Shown here: positions 11,710-19,238 of the stretch, piece after piece
Layout: each line of letters opens with the position of its first letter
Numbering within the stretch: the first letter of the stretch is position 1
Assembly (NCBI RefSeq): GCF_902498825.1
Contig: NZ_LR701459.1
Span: 372,001 to 436,000 of the forward strand
DNA: 64,000 bases
Source: Rhizobium sp. EC-SD404
Lineage (GTDB): Bacteria > Pseudomonadota > Alphaproteobacteria > Rhizobiales > Rhizobiaceae
Direction: 5' to 3'
Made by a program: the position numbers and the translations under genes
The notes under the pieces: model-generated
Database searches by the model: none
What the model saw: the letters and a program-made list of their open reading frames with translations, nothing else
What the model was told of the DNA's origin: nothing

Positions 11710-12465
11710 ATGAACGGCAAGTCCCCGTCACTGCTCGTCACCGGCGGAAGCCGTGGCATCGGCGCTGCCGTCTGTCGTCTTGCTGGCTCACGTGGCTACC
11801 GCGTTGCGGTCAACTACGTTTCCGATGAACAGGCGGCTAAAAGCGTGGTCGCCGACATCAAGGCGGCGGGTGGAGAAGCTTTCGCGGTAGCCGGTGATGT
11901 CGGCCGCGAAGCAGACATTCTCGCGATTTTCGGAGAGGTCGATCGTCGCTTCGGCCGACTTGATGCGCTGGTGAACAATGCCGGCGTCGTCGACCGCATG
12001 GCGCGGGTCGACGAGATCAGTCTCGATCGGCTGGAGCGTATGTTCCGCATCAATGTGACAGGCAGCTTCCTCTGCGCTCGCGAAGCGGTCAGGCGCATGT
12101 CGACGCGGCATGGCGGACAGGGCGGGGCGATCGTCAATCTGTCGTCGGCCGCTGCACGTCTCGGCTCGCCCGGCTGGTACGTCGACTACGCAGCGTCGAA
12201 AGCCGCGATCGAGACCATGACGAAGGGTCTAGCGCTCGAGGTCGCTGCCGAAAAGATCCGCGTCAATGCCGTTCGTCCCGGCATCATCGACACGGAAATC
12301 CATGCTTCGGGCGGCGAGCCCGACCGCGTTGCCCAGGTGCGTGACGGTCTTCCGATGAAGCGCGAAGGCACCGCCGACGAGGTGGCGCGCGGCATTCTCT
12401 GGCTGCTTTCGGACGAAGCCTCGTACACGACGGGTACCGTCCTCGATATCACCGGTGGTCGCTGA
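11710..12465 (+). CDS. Short-chain dehydrogenase/reductase (SDR)
   Basis: 251 residues, classical SDR. Cofactor motif TGGSRGIG at 11-18, NNAG in LVNNAGVVD, and catalytic Tyr160-x3-Lys164 (YAASK). The C-terminus LDITGGR is typical of FabG-like members. The substrate is not predictable from sequence. An SDR between sucB and lpd is a recurring feature of rhizobial TCA operons, so the position is probably ancestral. A glucose-1-dehydrogenase-like name is possible but unsupported. Confidence 0.85.
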   Translation: MNGKSPSLLVTGGSRGIGAAVCRLAGSRGYRVAVNYVSDEQAAKSVVADIKAAGGEAFAVAGDVGREADILAIFGEVDRRFGRLDALVNNAGVVDRMARVDEISLDRLERMFRINVTGSFLCAREAVRRMSTRHGGQGGAIVNLSSAAARLGSPGWYVDYAASKAAIETMTKGLALEVAAEKIRVNAVRPGIIDTEIHASGGEPDRVAQVRDGLPMKREGTADEVARGILWLLSDEASYTTGTVLDITGGR

Positions 12466-12506
12466 ACGCGGACCGCCGGCCTCAATAAACGAAAGGATTT
12501 CATTCA

Positions 12507-13913
12507 ATGGCTTACGATGTCGTCGTCATCGGTTCTGGACCGGGTGGATATGTCTGCGCCGTAAAGGCCGCGCAGCTTGGTCTCAAGACCGCGATCGTGG
12601 AGAAGCGCCCGACGCTTGGCGGCACCTGCCTGAACATCGGCTGCATCCCCTCCAAGGCGATGCTGCACGCTTCTGAAGTGTTCCATCAGGCGGGCCACAC
12701 CCATGCCGAGCTCGGCGTCGAGGTCGGAACACCGACGCTGAACCTGCCGGCGATGATGGCGCACAAGGATGCGGTCGTTAAGGCCAATGTCGATGGCGTC
12801 TCCTTCCTGATGAAGAAGAACAAGATCGACGTCCTCGTCGGCACCGGCAAGGTGCTTGGCGAAGGCAAGCTGTCGGTGACGACGGATGGCGGCGAAACGC
12901 AGGAAATCGAGGCCAAGAACATCGTCATCGCGACCGGCTCGGACGTTGCAGGCATCCCGGGCGTCGACGTCGCCTTCGACGAGAAGGTGATCGTGTCCTC
13001 GACCGGCGCGCTGGAACTGGAGAAGGTGCCCGGTCACCTGGTGGTTGTCGGGGGCGGCGTCATCGGACTCGAACTCGGCTCGGTCTGGGCGCGTCTCGGC
13101 GCCAAGGTCACCGTGGTCGAGTATCTCGATTCGATCCTCGGCGGCATGGATGGCGAGATCTCCAAGCAGTTCCAGCGCATGCTGGCCAAGCAGGGCCTCG
13201 ACTTCAAGCTCGGCCAGAAGGTGACGGCCGTCACGCGCAAGGATGCGGGGGCTTCCGTCACGTTCGAGCCAGCCAAGGGCGGCGAGGCGCAGACGGTCGA
13301 CGCAGACATCGTGCTCGTGGCAACCGGACGCCGGCCTTATACGGAAGGGCTCGGTCTGGAGGATGCAGGCGTCGTCATGGAGAAGGGTGGTCGCGTGAAG
13401 ATCGATGCGCACTTTCAGACTTCGGTTCCAGGCGTCTATGCAATCGGCGACGTGGTCGCGGGCCCGATGCTTGCCCACAAGGCCGAGGACGAAGGCGTGG
13501 CCGTGGCCGAGATCATTGCCGGCCAGGCCGGCCATGTGAACTACGAGGTTATTCCGAGCGTCGTCTACACCCAGCCGGAAGTTGCCTCCATCGGCCGCAC
13601 CGAAGAGCAGCTGAAGGCCGACGGCGTCGGCTACAAGGCGGGCAAGTTCCCCTTCACCGCAAACGGCCGTGCCCGCGCGATGCTGGCCACAGAAGGCTTC
13701 GTCAAGATCCTCGCGGACAAGGATACCGACCGGGTGCTCGGCGTGCACATCGTGGGTGCCGGTGCGGGTGATCTCATCCACGAGGCAGCCGTGCTGATGG
13801 AATTCGGCGGATCGGCGGAAGATCTGGCGCGCACCTGCCATGCGCACCCGACCTTGTCGGAAGCGGTCAAGGAAGCTGCCCTCGCGACCTTCTTCAAGCC
13901 CATCCATATGTAA
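12507..13913 (+). CDS. lpdA: Dihydrolipoyl dehydrogenase, E3 (2-oxoglutarate dehydrogenase)
   Basis: 468 residues. FAD-binding [10 protein letters not shown], redox disulfide Cys41/Cys46 in GGTCLNIGCIPSK, a second Rossmann motif VVGGGVIGLELGS and the C-terminal active-site His in CHAHPTLSE. It reoxidises dihydrolipoamide with NAD+. As the last gene of the suc block it supplies E3 for SucA-SucB. A second, clearly different E3 (lpdV, 28814-30211) serves the branched-chain complex. A 14-bp stem terminator begins 8 bases after its stop codon. Confidence 0.95.
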   Translation: MAYDVVVIGSGPGGYVCAVKAAQLGLKTAIVEKRPTLGGTCLNIGCIPSKAMLHASEVFHQAGHTHAELGVEVGTPTLNLPAMMAHKDAVVKANVDGVSFLMKKNKIDVLVGTGKVLGEGKLSVTTDGGETQEIEAKNIVIATGSDVAGIPGVDVAFDEKVIVSSTGALELEKVPGHLVVVGGGVIGLELGSVWARLGAKVTVVEYLDSILGGMDGEISKQFQRMLAKQGLDFKLGQKVTAVTRKDAGASVTFEPAKGGEAQTVDADIVLVATGRRPYTEGLGLEDAGVVMEKGGRVKIDAHFQTSVPGVYAIGDVVAGPMLAHKAEDEGVAVAEIIAGQAGHVNYEVIPSVVYTQPEVASIGRTEEQLKADGVGYKAGKFPFTANGRARAMLATEGFVKILADKDTDRVLGVHIVGAGAGDLIHEAAVLMEFGGSAEDLARTCHAHPTLSEAVKEAALATFFKPIHM

Positions 13914-13920
13914 GCAGATC

Positions 13921-13952
13921 GGAAGCGGCGTCTTCCATAAGACGCCGCTTCC
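13921..13952 (+). terminator. Terminator of the mdh-suc-lpd block
   Basis: GGAAGCGGCGTCTT (13921-13934) and AAGACGCCGCTTCC (13939-13952) form a perfect 14-bp stem with a CCAT loop right after the lpdA stop. The U-run is poor, but the stem is very stable. A second, smaller inverted repeat GTACGGG/CCCGTAC lies at 13959-13980. Confidence 0.75.
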
Positions 13953-14071
13953 TCACCTGTACGGGTGATTGTTCCCGTACGCGCTCTGTCGTCTCTCTTG
14001 TCCCGCAACGCGTGCGCCGAACCTGAAACAGGCGGCGCGCGCCTCAACATATGGGCTGGGGACGACAGACA

Positions 14072-15181
14072 ATGACCATGAAAATTCTGCCGATGCTGGC
14101 GCTGGTGCCAGTACTGGCTCTAGCAGGCTGTGGCGGTTCGACCACCACCGGATCGATCGGGCCTGGCGGCGGTGCCGGCGGCGCGCCGGGCGGTGGCGGT
14201 GCAGGTGGTGGCTCAGGTGGCGACGCCGGTGGAGGTGGGTCGGGCGGCGGAACCGGCAGTGCGATCCGCGGCGTTTCGACGAAGTTTTCGCGCGCGCAGC
14301 AGCCGATCCCGACACCGGTGCCGATTTACGAGCAGGGCAAGTTCGCCTACGTGCCGACCGGCGATCTCGTGACCTCGACCGCTCCGATCGAAGGCACGGC
14401 AGACCTGACGACGGCGAAACAGGACGATGGCTCGATCACGGTCACGACCGGCGGTCTCTACCGCGATGGCTCAGCCGTTCCAGGCGTCACGGCCAATGCG
14501 CAATATCCGGCACGCGGAACGTCGACGACCAATGCGCAGCAATCCGAGTTCATCGGAAACGTCGGTGCGTCCGTCGCCGATGTGATGGTCACCTATTACG
14601 ACCACGACCAGAACGGCAGCGACGAGTTCTTCACGATCGATCATCACCAGGACCGGGTGAACATCACCCAGCCAATCGACACGATCAGCATCTTCTACGG
14701 CGGCGACTTCGCACCGGCTTCAGCCGTTTCGGGCCGCACCGGAACGGCGACGTTCACCGCGACGGATACCGGCAATGCCGACAAGGGGGCGGCCTATGTG
14801 CGGGTGGCGACCGGCACGGGTATTTCCAACAGCCAGGTCGATTATGGCGGCGACGTGCGCATGGTGGCGGATTTCGGTGCCGGGACAGTCGATGGCGAGA
14901 TCACCAACCTACGGCGCTTCGGCAACCAGCAAGCAGCGGACTTCTCGCTGCGGCTGGATGGCTCGCAGATCAACGGTCAGCATTTCGACGGCGGGTCGGT
15001 GACCATGCTGCAGGGCGCGACACCGGTGGCAAGCTTCACCGATTCCGCGGTGACAGGCTCGTTCCTCGGCCAGAACGCGGATGCCGTGGGTGGTGTCTTC
15101 CAGGCCAACGGAACGCGCGGCGGCCAGGACGTGTATCTCGGCGGCCAGTTCATCGCGCAGGAGGGTCAGACGACCAACTGA
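14072..15181 (+). CDS. TbpB-like surface lipoprotein with glycine-rich tether
   Basis: 369 residues from the ATG at 14072, chosen for GGGGA nine bases upstream; other in-frame ATGs lie at 14051 and 14078. Signal peptide with lipobox LALAGC (Cys20), then a low-complexity Gly/Ala/Ser segment of about 30 residues (roughly 31-60) that would act as a flexible tether. The C-terminal third (GTATFTATDTG..., ADFGAGTVDGEI, FLGQNADAVGGVF, GGQFIAQ) has the alternating strands and closing pattern of the transferrin-binding-protein B beta-barrel family, whose members are often moved to the cell surface by Slam translocons. No TonB receptor or Slam gene is adjacent. Ligand unknown. Confidence 0.65.
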   Translation: MTMKILPMLALVPVLALAGCGGSTTTGSIGPGGGAGGAPGGGGAGGGSGGDAGGGGSGGGTGSAIRGVSTKFSRAQQPIPTPVPIYEQGKFAYVPTGDLVTSTAPIEGTADLTTAKQDDGSITVTTGGLYRDGSAVPGVTANAQYPARGTSTTNAQQSEFIGNVGASVADVMVTYYDHDQNGSDEFFTIDHHQDRVNITQPIDTISIFYGGDFAPASAVSGRTGTATFTATDTGNADKGAAYVRVATGTGISNSQVDYGGDVRMVADFGAGTVDGEITNLRRFGNQQAADFSLRLDGSQINGQHFDGGSVTMLQGATPVASFTDSAVTGSFLGQNADAVGGVFQANGTRGGQDVYLGGQFIAQEGQTTN

Positions 15182-15204
15182 GCTTTCGACGGAATGGCTG
15201 GGGG

Positions 15205-15224
15205 CGGCGGCTGATCGGCCGCCG
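15205..15224. terminator. Bidirectional hairpin between convergent genes
   Basis: CGGCGGC (15205-15211) pairs with GCCGCCG (15218-15224) around TGATCG. It sits in the 45-bp gap where the TbpB-like gene and the TraB/GumN gene converge. Confidence 0.5.
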
Positions 15225-15226
15225 TC

Positions 15227-16306
15227 TCAATCGGCGCGTTCGACCGAATAGCCGGCGTCGCGCAGGAGTTCGATCACGCCTTCGTCCCCCGGAAGGTGCA
15301 AGGCACCGACCGCGATGAACGCGCGGCCGCCATCGAGAAAGGGTTCGGCGCGCTCGGCCATGATGCGATTGCGGGCAAGGACGATCCGCTCTTCGAAATC
15401 GGCGTAGCCCTGCGCGTCTCTTTCATGACCCTCAGGAGCGGCTTCGCGCAGCATCGGCATGATCATGCCGGTGTCGCCTGCAACGTAGAGGTCCGTCATC
15501 GTCGCCGTCACGTCCTCCAGTAGGGGGCCTAGCGAAAGCGTTTCGACCAGACCGCGCACGTGAAATTCGAGCGACAGGCTGGCCATGGCGTCCAGTTGCT
15601 CGGCGATGGTTTCGAGCCCATCGACCGCCTTGCCATCCTCGAGCGCCTGTTCGGCCAGCATCTGGTCGAGGAAGGCCGCACCTTCGGCTTTTCGGGCGTG
15701 TTCGCAGGCCGGAAGCGCAATGAGACCGGCGATCATCCAAGGCTTCATGTGCACGAGAGCGTCGACGGGCAGACCAAGCTCATCGAGCCGGGCTTCGACC
15801 AGAGCGAAGTCTTCGTCGCTCATCACCGAACGAAGCGTACGCCCATCGGTGAACATCGTCAGCTCGGGTCGGGCAATCAGCGCTGCCTGGGCAACGGCAG
15901 GGTCGAGGATTTCGTCGGTTTCGATGACGACCGTTTCCGATGCGTCCAGCGCTTGGCTCACGGTATCGGTCAGTTCCGTCACACGCGGGTCGGCGACATG
16001 CATCGTGCCGAGAAGATAAGAAGCAACGCCCTCGTCGTTCTCGACGCGCCACAAAAGCCCTTCGCCATTGGGCGTTGCAGCCGCCTCTTCCAGCAAGGCC
16101 GGCAGGCGCGGGTCGTCCTCGACGCGCATCCGGTCGATGAGGTTCTCGCCGCCGCATGCGGCGATCTGTTCCTGCGCATCGGCGCGGTCCAGCGTTCCCA
16201 GCACGAAGAGCAGGCTCAGCGCCATGATGAGGTGTATCAATCCGAGAAGCCCGATGACGCCGCGCGCCAAATGCTCTTCCGTGGCGGTTTTCATGCGTGC
16301 GATCAC
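15227..16306 (-). CDS. TraB/GumN family protein
   Basis: 359 residues. A membrane segment or uncleaved signal at about 16-39, then a TraB/GumN (Tiki-like) domain: GLLWRVENDEGVASYLLGTMHVAD near the start and AFIAVGALHLPGDEGVIELLRDAGY at the end. These two GxxH regions supply the conserved catalytic residues of this putative metalloprotease superfamily. The physiological role in bacteria is unclear; GumN was named from a xanthan gene cluster. The start is a GTG at 16306; an ATG four codons in (16294) is an equal alternative, as neither has a strong ribosome site. Confidence 0.8.
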   Translation of the reverse strand: MIARMKTATEEHLARGVIGLLGLIHLIMALSLLFVLGTLDRADAQEQIAACGGENLIDRMRVEDDPRLPALLEEAAATPNGEGLLWRVENDEGVASYLLGTMHVADPRVTELTDTVSQALDASETVVIETDEILDPAVAQAALIARPELTMFTDGRTLRSVMSDEDFALVEARLDELGLPVDALVHMKPWMIAGLIALPACEHARKAEGAAFLDQMLAEQALEDGKAVDGLETIAEQLDAMASLSLEFHVRGLVETLSLGPLLEDVTATMTDLYVAGDTGMIMPMLREAAPEGHERDAQGYADFEERIVLARNRIMAERAEPFLDGGRAFIAVGALHLPGDEGVIELLRDAGYSVERAD

Positions 16307-16427
16307 GAGACATCCCGAGGCTGTTGATCGCTCTGCGATAACACCCGGCCGCGCAAGAAATCGTTAATGCCACTCCCTTCTGGCGTTTCCGGACAGTGAA
16401 CCGGTGCCCACTTCTCCTGGCAACGCT

Positions 16428-17363
16428 CTAGGCGCGCGGATGGGCTGCCCGGTAGGCGGCAAGGAGCCGGGCGCTGTCGACGCCGGTATAGATCTGGGTG
16501 GTGGATAGACTCGCGTGCCCGAGCAGCTCCTGGATGGTCCTGAGGTCGCCACCGCCGGCCAAAAGGTGGGTTGCGAAGGAGTGGCGCAGCGCATGAGGCG
16601 TCGCCGTGTCGGGAAGCCCGAGCGCCGATCGCATCTTGCGCATTTCCTTCTGGATGATCGCCGCATGCAGAACGCCGCCCCGCGCGCCGCGAAAGAGCGG
16701 TTCCGGCGCCGCCAGATGATAGGGACAGAGTTTTCGGTATTCGGCGATCGCCTGTCGGGTGACGTCCATCAGCGGGACGAGCCGGGTCTTGCCGCCCTTG
16801 CCTTCAATGCGCAACGTGGTCGTGGTCGGGCCGACCGACGCAGGTGTCAGCGCAAGCGCTTCCGAGATTCGAAGACCGCAGCCGTAGAGAAGCGTCAGCA
16901 GCGCGGCGTTGCGGGCTGCGATCCAGGGTTCGTCGGACATCTGGCCGTCGAGGTTCGCGACGGCCACGGCCTGCTCCTCCGACAGCGGCTTCGGCAGGCT
17001 GCGTCCGGTCTTGGGTGCGCGCACGTGGCGGGCGCCTGCTGCGTTCACAAGGCCTTCCCGCTCCAGATGGCGCAGGAACGAGCGGACGCCTGCGAGTCCG
17101 CGTCCAAGCGTGCGCGCCCCGGCCCCATCGCGGCGACGACTGCCGAGAAAGGCGCGCAGATCGGTGGGACGCAAATCTGCGAGATCGCGCAACGAGGGAG
17201 TGGAACCTACGTGCCGGTTCATGAATTGGAGGAATTGCCGCAGATCACGCTCATAGGCATCGAGCGTGTTCGCCGAAAGACGCCGCTGCATGCTCAGGCC
17301 ATCAAGCCACCGCTGACGCTGCATCATCACATCCGGCGCGGCTGGGAGCAGGTCGGTTGTCAC
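16428..17363 (-). CDS. xerC: Tyrosine recombinase XerC
   Basis: 311 residues. SAM-like N-terminal core-binding domain, then all catalytic residues of the tyrosine recombinases: Arg165 (GLRISEAL), Lys189 (EGKGGKTR), His257 and Arg260 (HALRHSF), His283 (LGHASLSTTQ) and the nucleophile Tyr292. It resolves chromosome dimers at dif together with XerD. The place next to the lpd-suc block is typical for rhizobia, and no att sites or cargo suggest a phage integrase. It is divergent from the acyltransferase gene, with a 172-bp shared upstream gap. Confidence 0.92.
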   Translation of the reverse strand: MTTDLLPAAPDVMMQRQRWLDGLSMQRRLSANTLDAYERDLRQFLQFMNRHVGSTPSLRDLADLRPTDLRAFLGSRRRDGAGARTLGRGLAGVRSFLRHLEREGLVNAAGARHVRAPKTGRSLPKPLSEEQAVAVANLDGQMSDEPWIAARNAALLTLLYGCGLRISEALALTPASVGPTTTTLRIEGKGGKTRLVPLMDVTRQAIAEYRKLCPYHLAAPEPLFRGARGGVLHAAIIQKEMRKMRSALGLPDTATPHALRHSFATHLLAGGGDLRTIQELLGHASLSTTQIYTGVDSARLLAAYRAAHPRA

Positions 17364-17535
17364 GATTCGTTACGCTCGCGAAATGTCATTTGATATCCGG
17401 TGGCTTTCCTCGAAGCCTCCGCGACAATGGTTATATAAGGGTTACGATGCTAGGTAGTGCTGTCGGAAAAGCGGCTGTCATGCTGTCTTTACAAGAGCAT
17501 GCGATGTCCGGTTGGACGCGATAACGGGGACGTTT

Positions 17536-18432
17536 ATGGTGCAGAAGCGCGATATTCACGGCGTGGTTGATGCCATTGCACTGTTGTCCCAAGGCCGTCC
17601 CGGGCACATCGTCGATGAACTCATCGCCGAACGTGGACAGCGTCTCGTCAATAATCCGCTCTGGCCGGTCATGCGGCCGTTTCTCTACAGTGTGCTTCAC
17701 TACGGCACCGCGCTGCAATTCGCCGACGCTGTTGCCAACATGCCGGGCTTCCAGGCGTTCGAGTATGCCAGCTCCCGGCTGAACCTGAATGTAGAAGTGA
17801 AGCGCGGAGAGCGCATCCCCGAAAAGGGCGGCTTCATCATGGTCTCCAACCACCCGACGGGGATCGCGGACGGCATTGCCGTCTTCGATCTTTTGAAAAA
17901 CCGCCGTCCCGACATGATGTTCTTCGCCAATCGCGACGCGATTCGCGTGAATCCTCGCTTCGTCGAGATGGTCATTCCGGTCGAATGGCGCGAGGAACAC
18001 AAGAGCAAGTTGAAGGCGCGCGAAACGTTGCAGCTGACGACGCGCGCCGTGAAGGAAGAGAAGGCCACGGTTCTGTTTCCGTCGGGACGCATCGCCTATT
18101 GGGCGAACGGCAGGCTCAACGAACGGCCATGGAAGTCGTCGGCGATCTCGCTGTCGCGCAAATACGGCCTACCGATCCTGCCGGTCCACATGACGGCACG
18201 CAATTCCGGCCTGTTCTACTGGCTGTCGAAATGGTCGACCGAGCTGCGCGACATGACGGTCTTTCACGAGCTTCTCAACAAGAAGAGCCAGACTTTCGAA
18301 TTCACCATCGGTGAATTGCTGCAGCCGGACCAACTCGAGGGAGATCCGGCGGCTGTCACCAAGGCGCTCGAGTATCACTCCGTCTTCGGTCTGAAAGCGG
18401 ATCCGGACCGCGCGTTTCGCGTCCAGTTCTGA
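17536..18432 (+). CDS. PlsC-type acyltransferase (NHPxGxxD subgroup)
   Basis: 298 residues. SNHPTGIADG at 104-113 is the acyltransferase box. Here His106 and Asp112 are separated by five residues instead of the usual four, as in the NHPxGGLDG subgroup (OlsA/hemolysin-like) rather than classic PlsC. FPSGRIAYW forms the phosphate-binding block. It probably acylates a lyso-lipid at the inner membrane; an ornithine-lipid role is possible but not shown, since no OlsB partner is nearby. The ATG at 17536 with GGGGA six bases upstream is chosen over an in-frame TTG at 17512. Confidence 0.78.
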   Translation: MVQKRDIHGVVDAIALLSQGRPGHIVDELIAERGQRLVNNPLWPVMRPFLYSVLHYGTALQFADAVANMPGFQAFEYASSRLNLNVEVKRGERIPEKGGFIMVSNHPTGIADGIAVFDLLKNRRPDMMFFANRDAIRVNPRFVEMVIPVEWREEHKSKLKARETLQLTTRAVKEEKATVLFPSGRIAYWANGRLNERPWKSSAISLSRKYGLPILPVHMTARNSGLFYWLSKWSTELRDMTVFHELLNKKSQTFEFTIGELLQPDQLEGDPAAVTKALEYHSVFGLKADPDRAFRVQF

Positions 18433-18545
18433 TCGGTTTTCGCTGCCGATCGATCCCTTCAAGTGAGAATTGCTTTTTGCGGGCTTCGGCTTGAAAATCC
18501 GCCACGCTGCGAATGCCGCGGCCAAGGGAGGGATCAATCAGGCCG

Positions 18546-19238
18546 ATGCGCATTCTGCTGGTCGAAGACAACCGCGATCTCGGCGAAGCGGTGGAGGGAC
18601 GTCTCAAGCGCTCCGGCCATTCGGTCGACTGGGTGCGGGACGGGGAAGCGGCGCTCGCTTTTGCCCGCGACGCGTCGTTCGACGCCATCGTTCTCGATCT
18701 CATGCTGCCGGAGCGAGACGGAATTTCGGTGATCTCGGCGCTGAGGAGCGGCGGCGACGATACGCCGGTGCTCGTCGTGACGGCACGCTCGGAAATCGAC
18801 GACCGCGTCAGCCTTCTCGACATGGGTGCCGACGACTATCTCGTCAAACCATTCGACCTGCGTGAGCTGGAAGCGCGGTTGCGCGCACTCATGCGTCGGC
18901 CGGCGGGACATTCCAGCAGCCGAATGGTGCTCGGCGATTTGGTGATGGAGACCGCGGCGCACAGCGTAAGCGTCGCGGGCGTGCCGGTCGAGATCGGCCG
19001 ACGAGAGTTTCGACTGCTGGAGATTCTGATCTCGCGCGCCGGCCAGGTGGTCGCGAAGGAGCGACTGATGCAGCAGCTGTTTTCGATCGACGAGGATGTC
19101 GCGGTCAATGCGCTTGAGCTCTATGTGTCGCGCCTGCGCCGCAAGATCGAGAATTCCGGTGTGTCGATCCTGACCGTGCGTGGCATCGGCTACCTTGCAA
19201 GGGCCGATGCAGAGGTTCGGCCCGCCGATGCGCGCTGA
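18546..19238 (+). CDS. Response regulator, OmpR family (TctD type)
   Basis: 230 residues. Receiver domain with acidic pair Glu7-Asp8, phospho-acceptor Asp51 (VLDLMLPERDG), Thr79 and Lys101 (DDYLVKPFD). A winged-helix DNA-binding domain follows (RREFRLLEILI...VVAKERLMQQL...YVSRLRRKI). It overlaps the histidine kinase gene by 11 bp. The cluster response regulator-kinase-tctCBA is the known layout for control of tripartite tricarboxylate transporters, so it likely activates tctC expression; direct repeats suited to an OmpR-type dimer lie upstream of tctC. Confidence 0.88.
   Translation: MRILLVEDNRDLGEAVEGRLKRSGHSVDWVRDGEAALAFARDASFDAIVLDLMLPERDGISVISALRSGGDDTPVLVVTARSEIDDRVSLLDMGADDYLVKPFDLRELEARLRALMRRPAGHSSSRMVLGDLVMETAAHSVSVAGVPVEIGRREFRLLEILISRAGQVVAKERLMQQLFSIDEDVAVNALELYVSRLRRKIENSGVSILTVRGIGYLARADAEVRPADAR

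Noticed and set aside
12504..13907. 467-codon open frame opposite lpdA
   Set aside because: Antisense shadow of a full E3 enzyme.
13969..15318. 449-codon plus-strand frame over the TbpB-like gene
   Set aside because: Arg-rich out-of-frame translation; the other frame has a signal peptide, lipobox and family pattern.
16428..17363. XerC-like gene as a mobile-element integrase
   Set aside because: Position, length and motifs fit housekeeping XerC; no att sites, cargo or phage genes are near.
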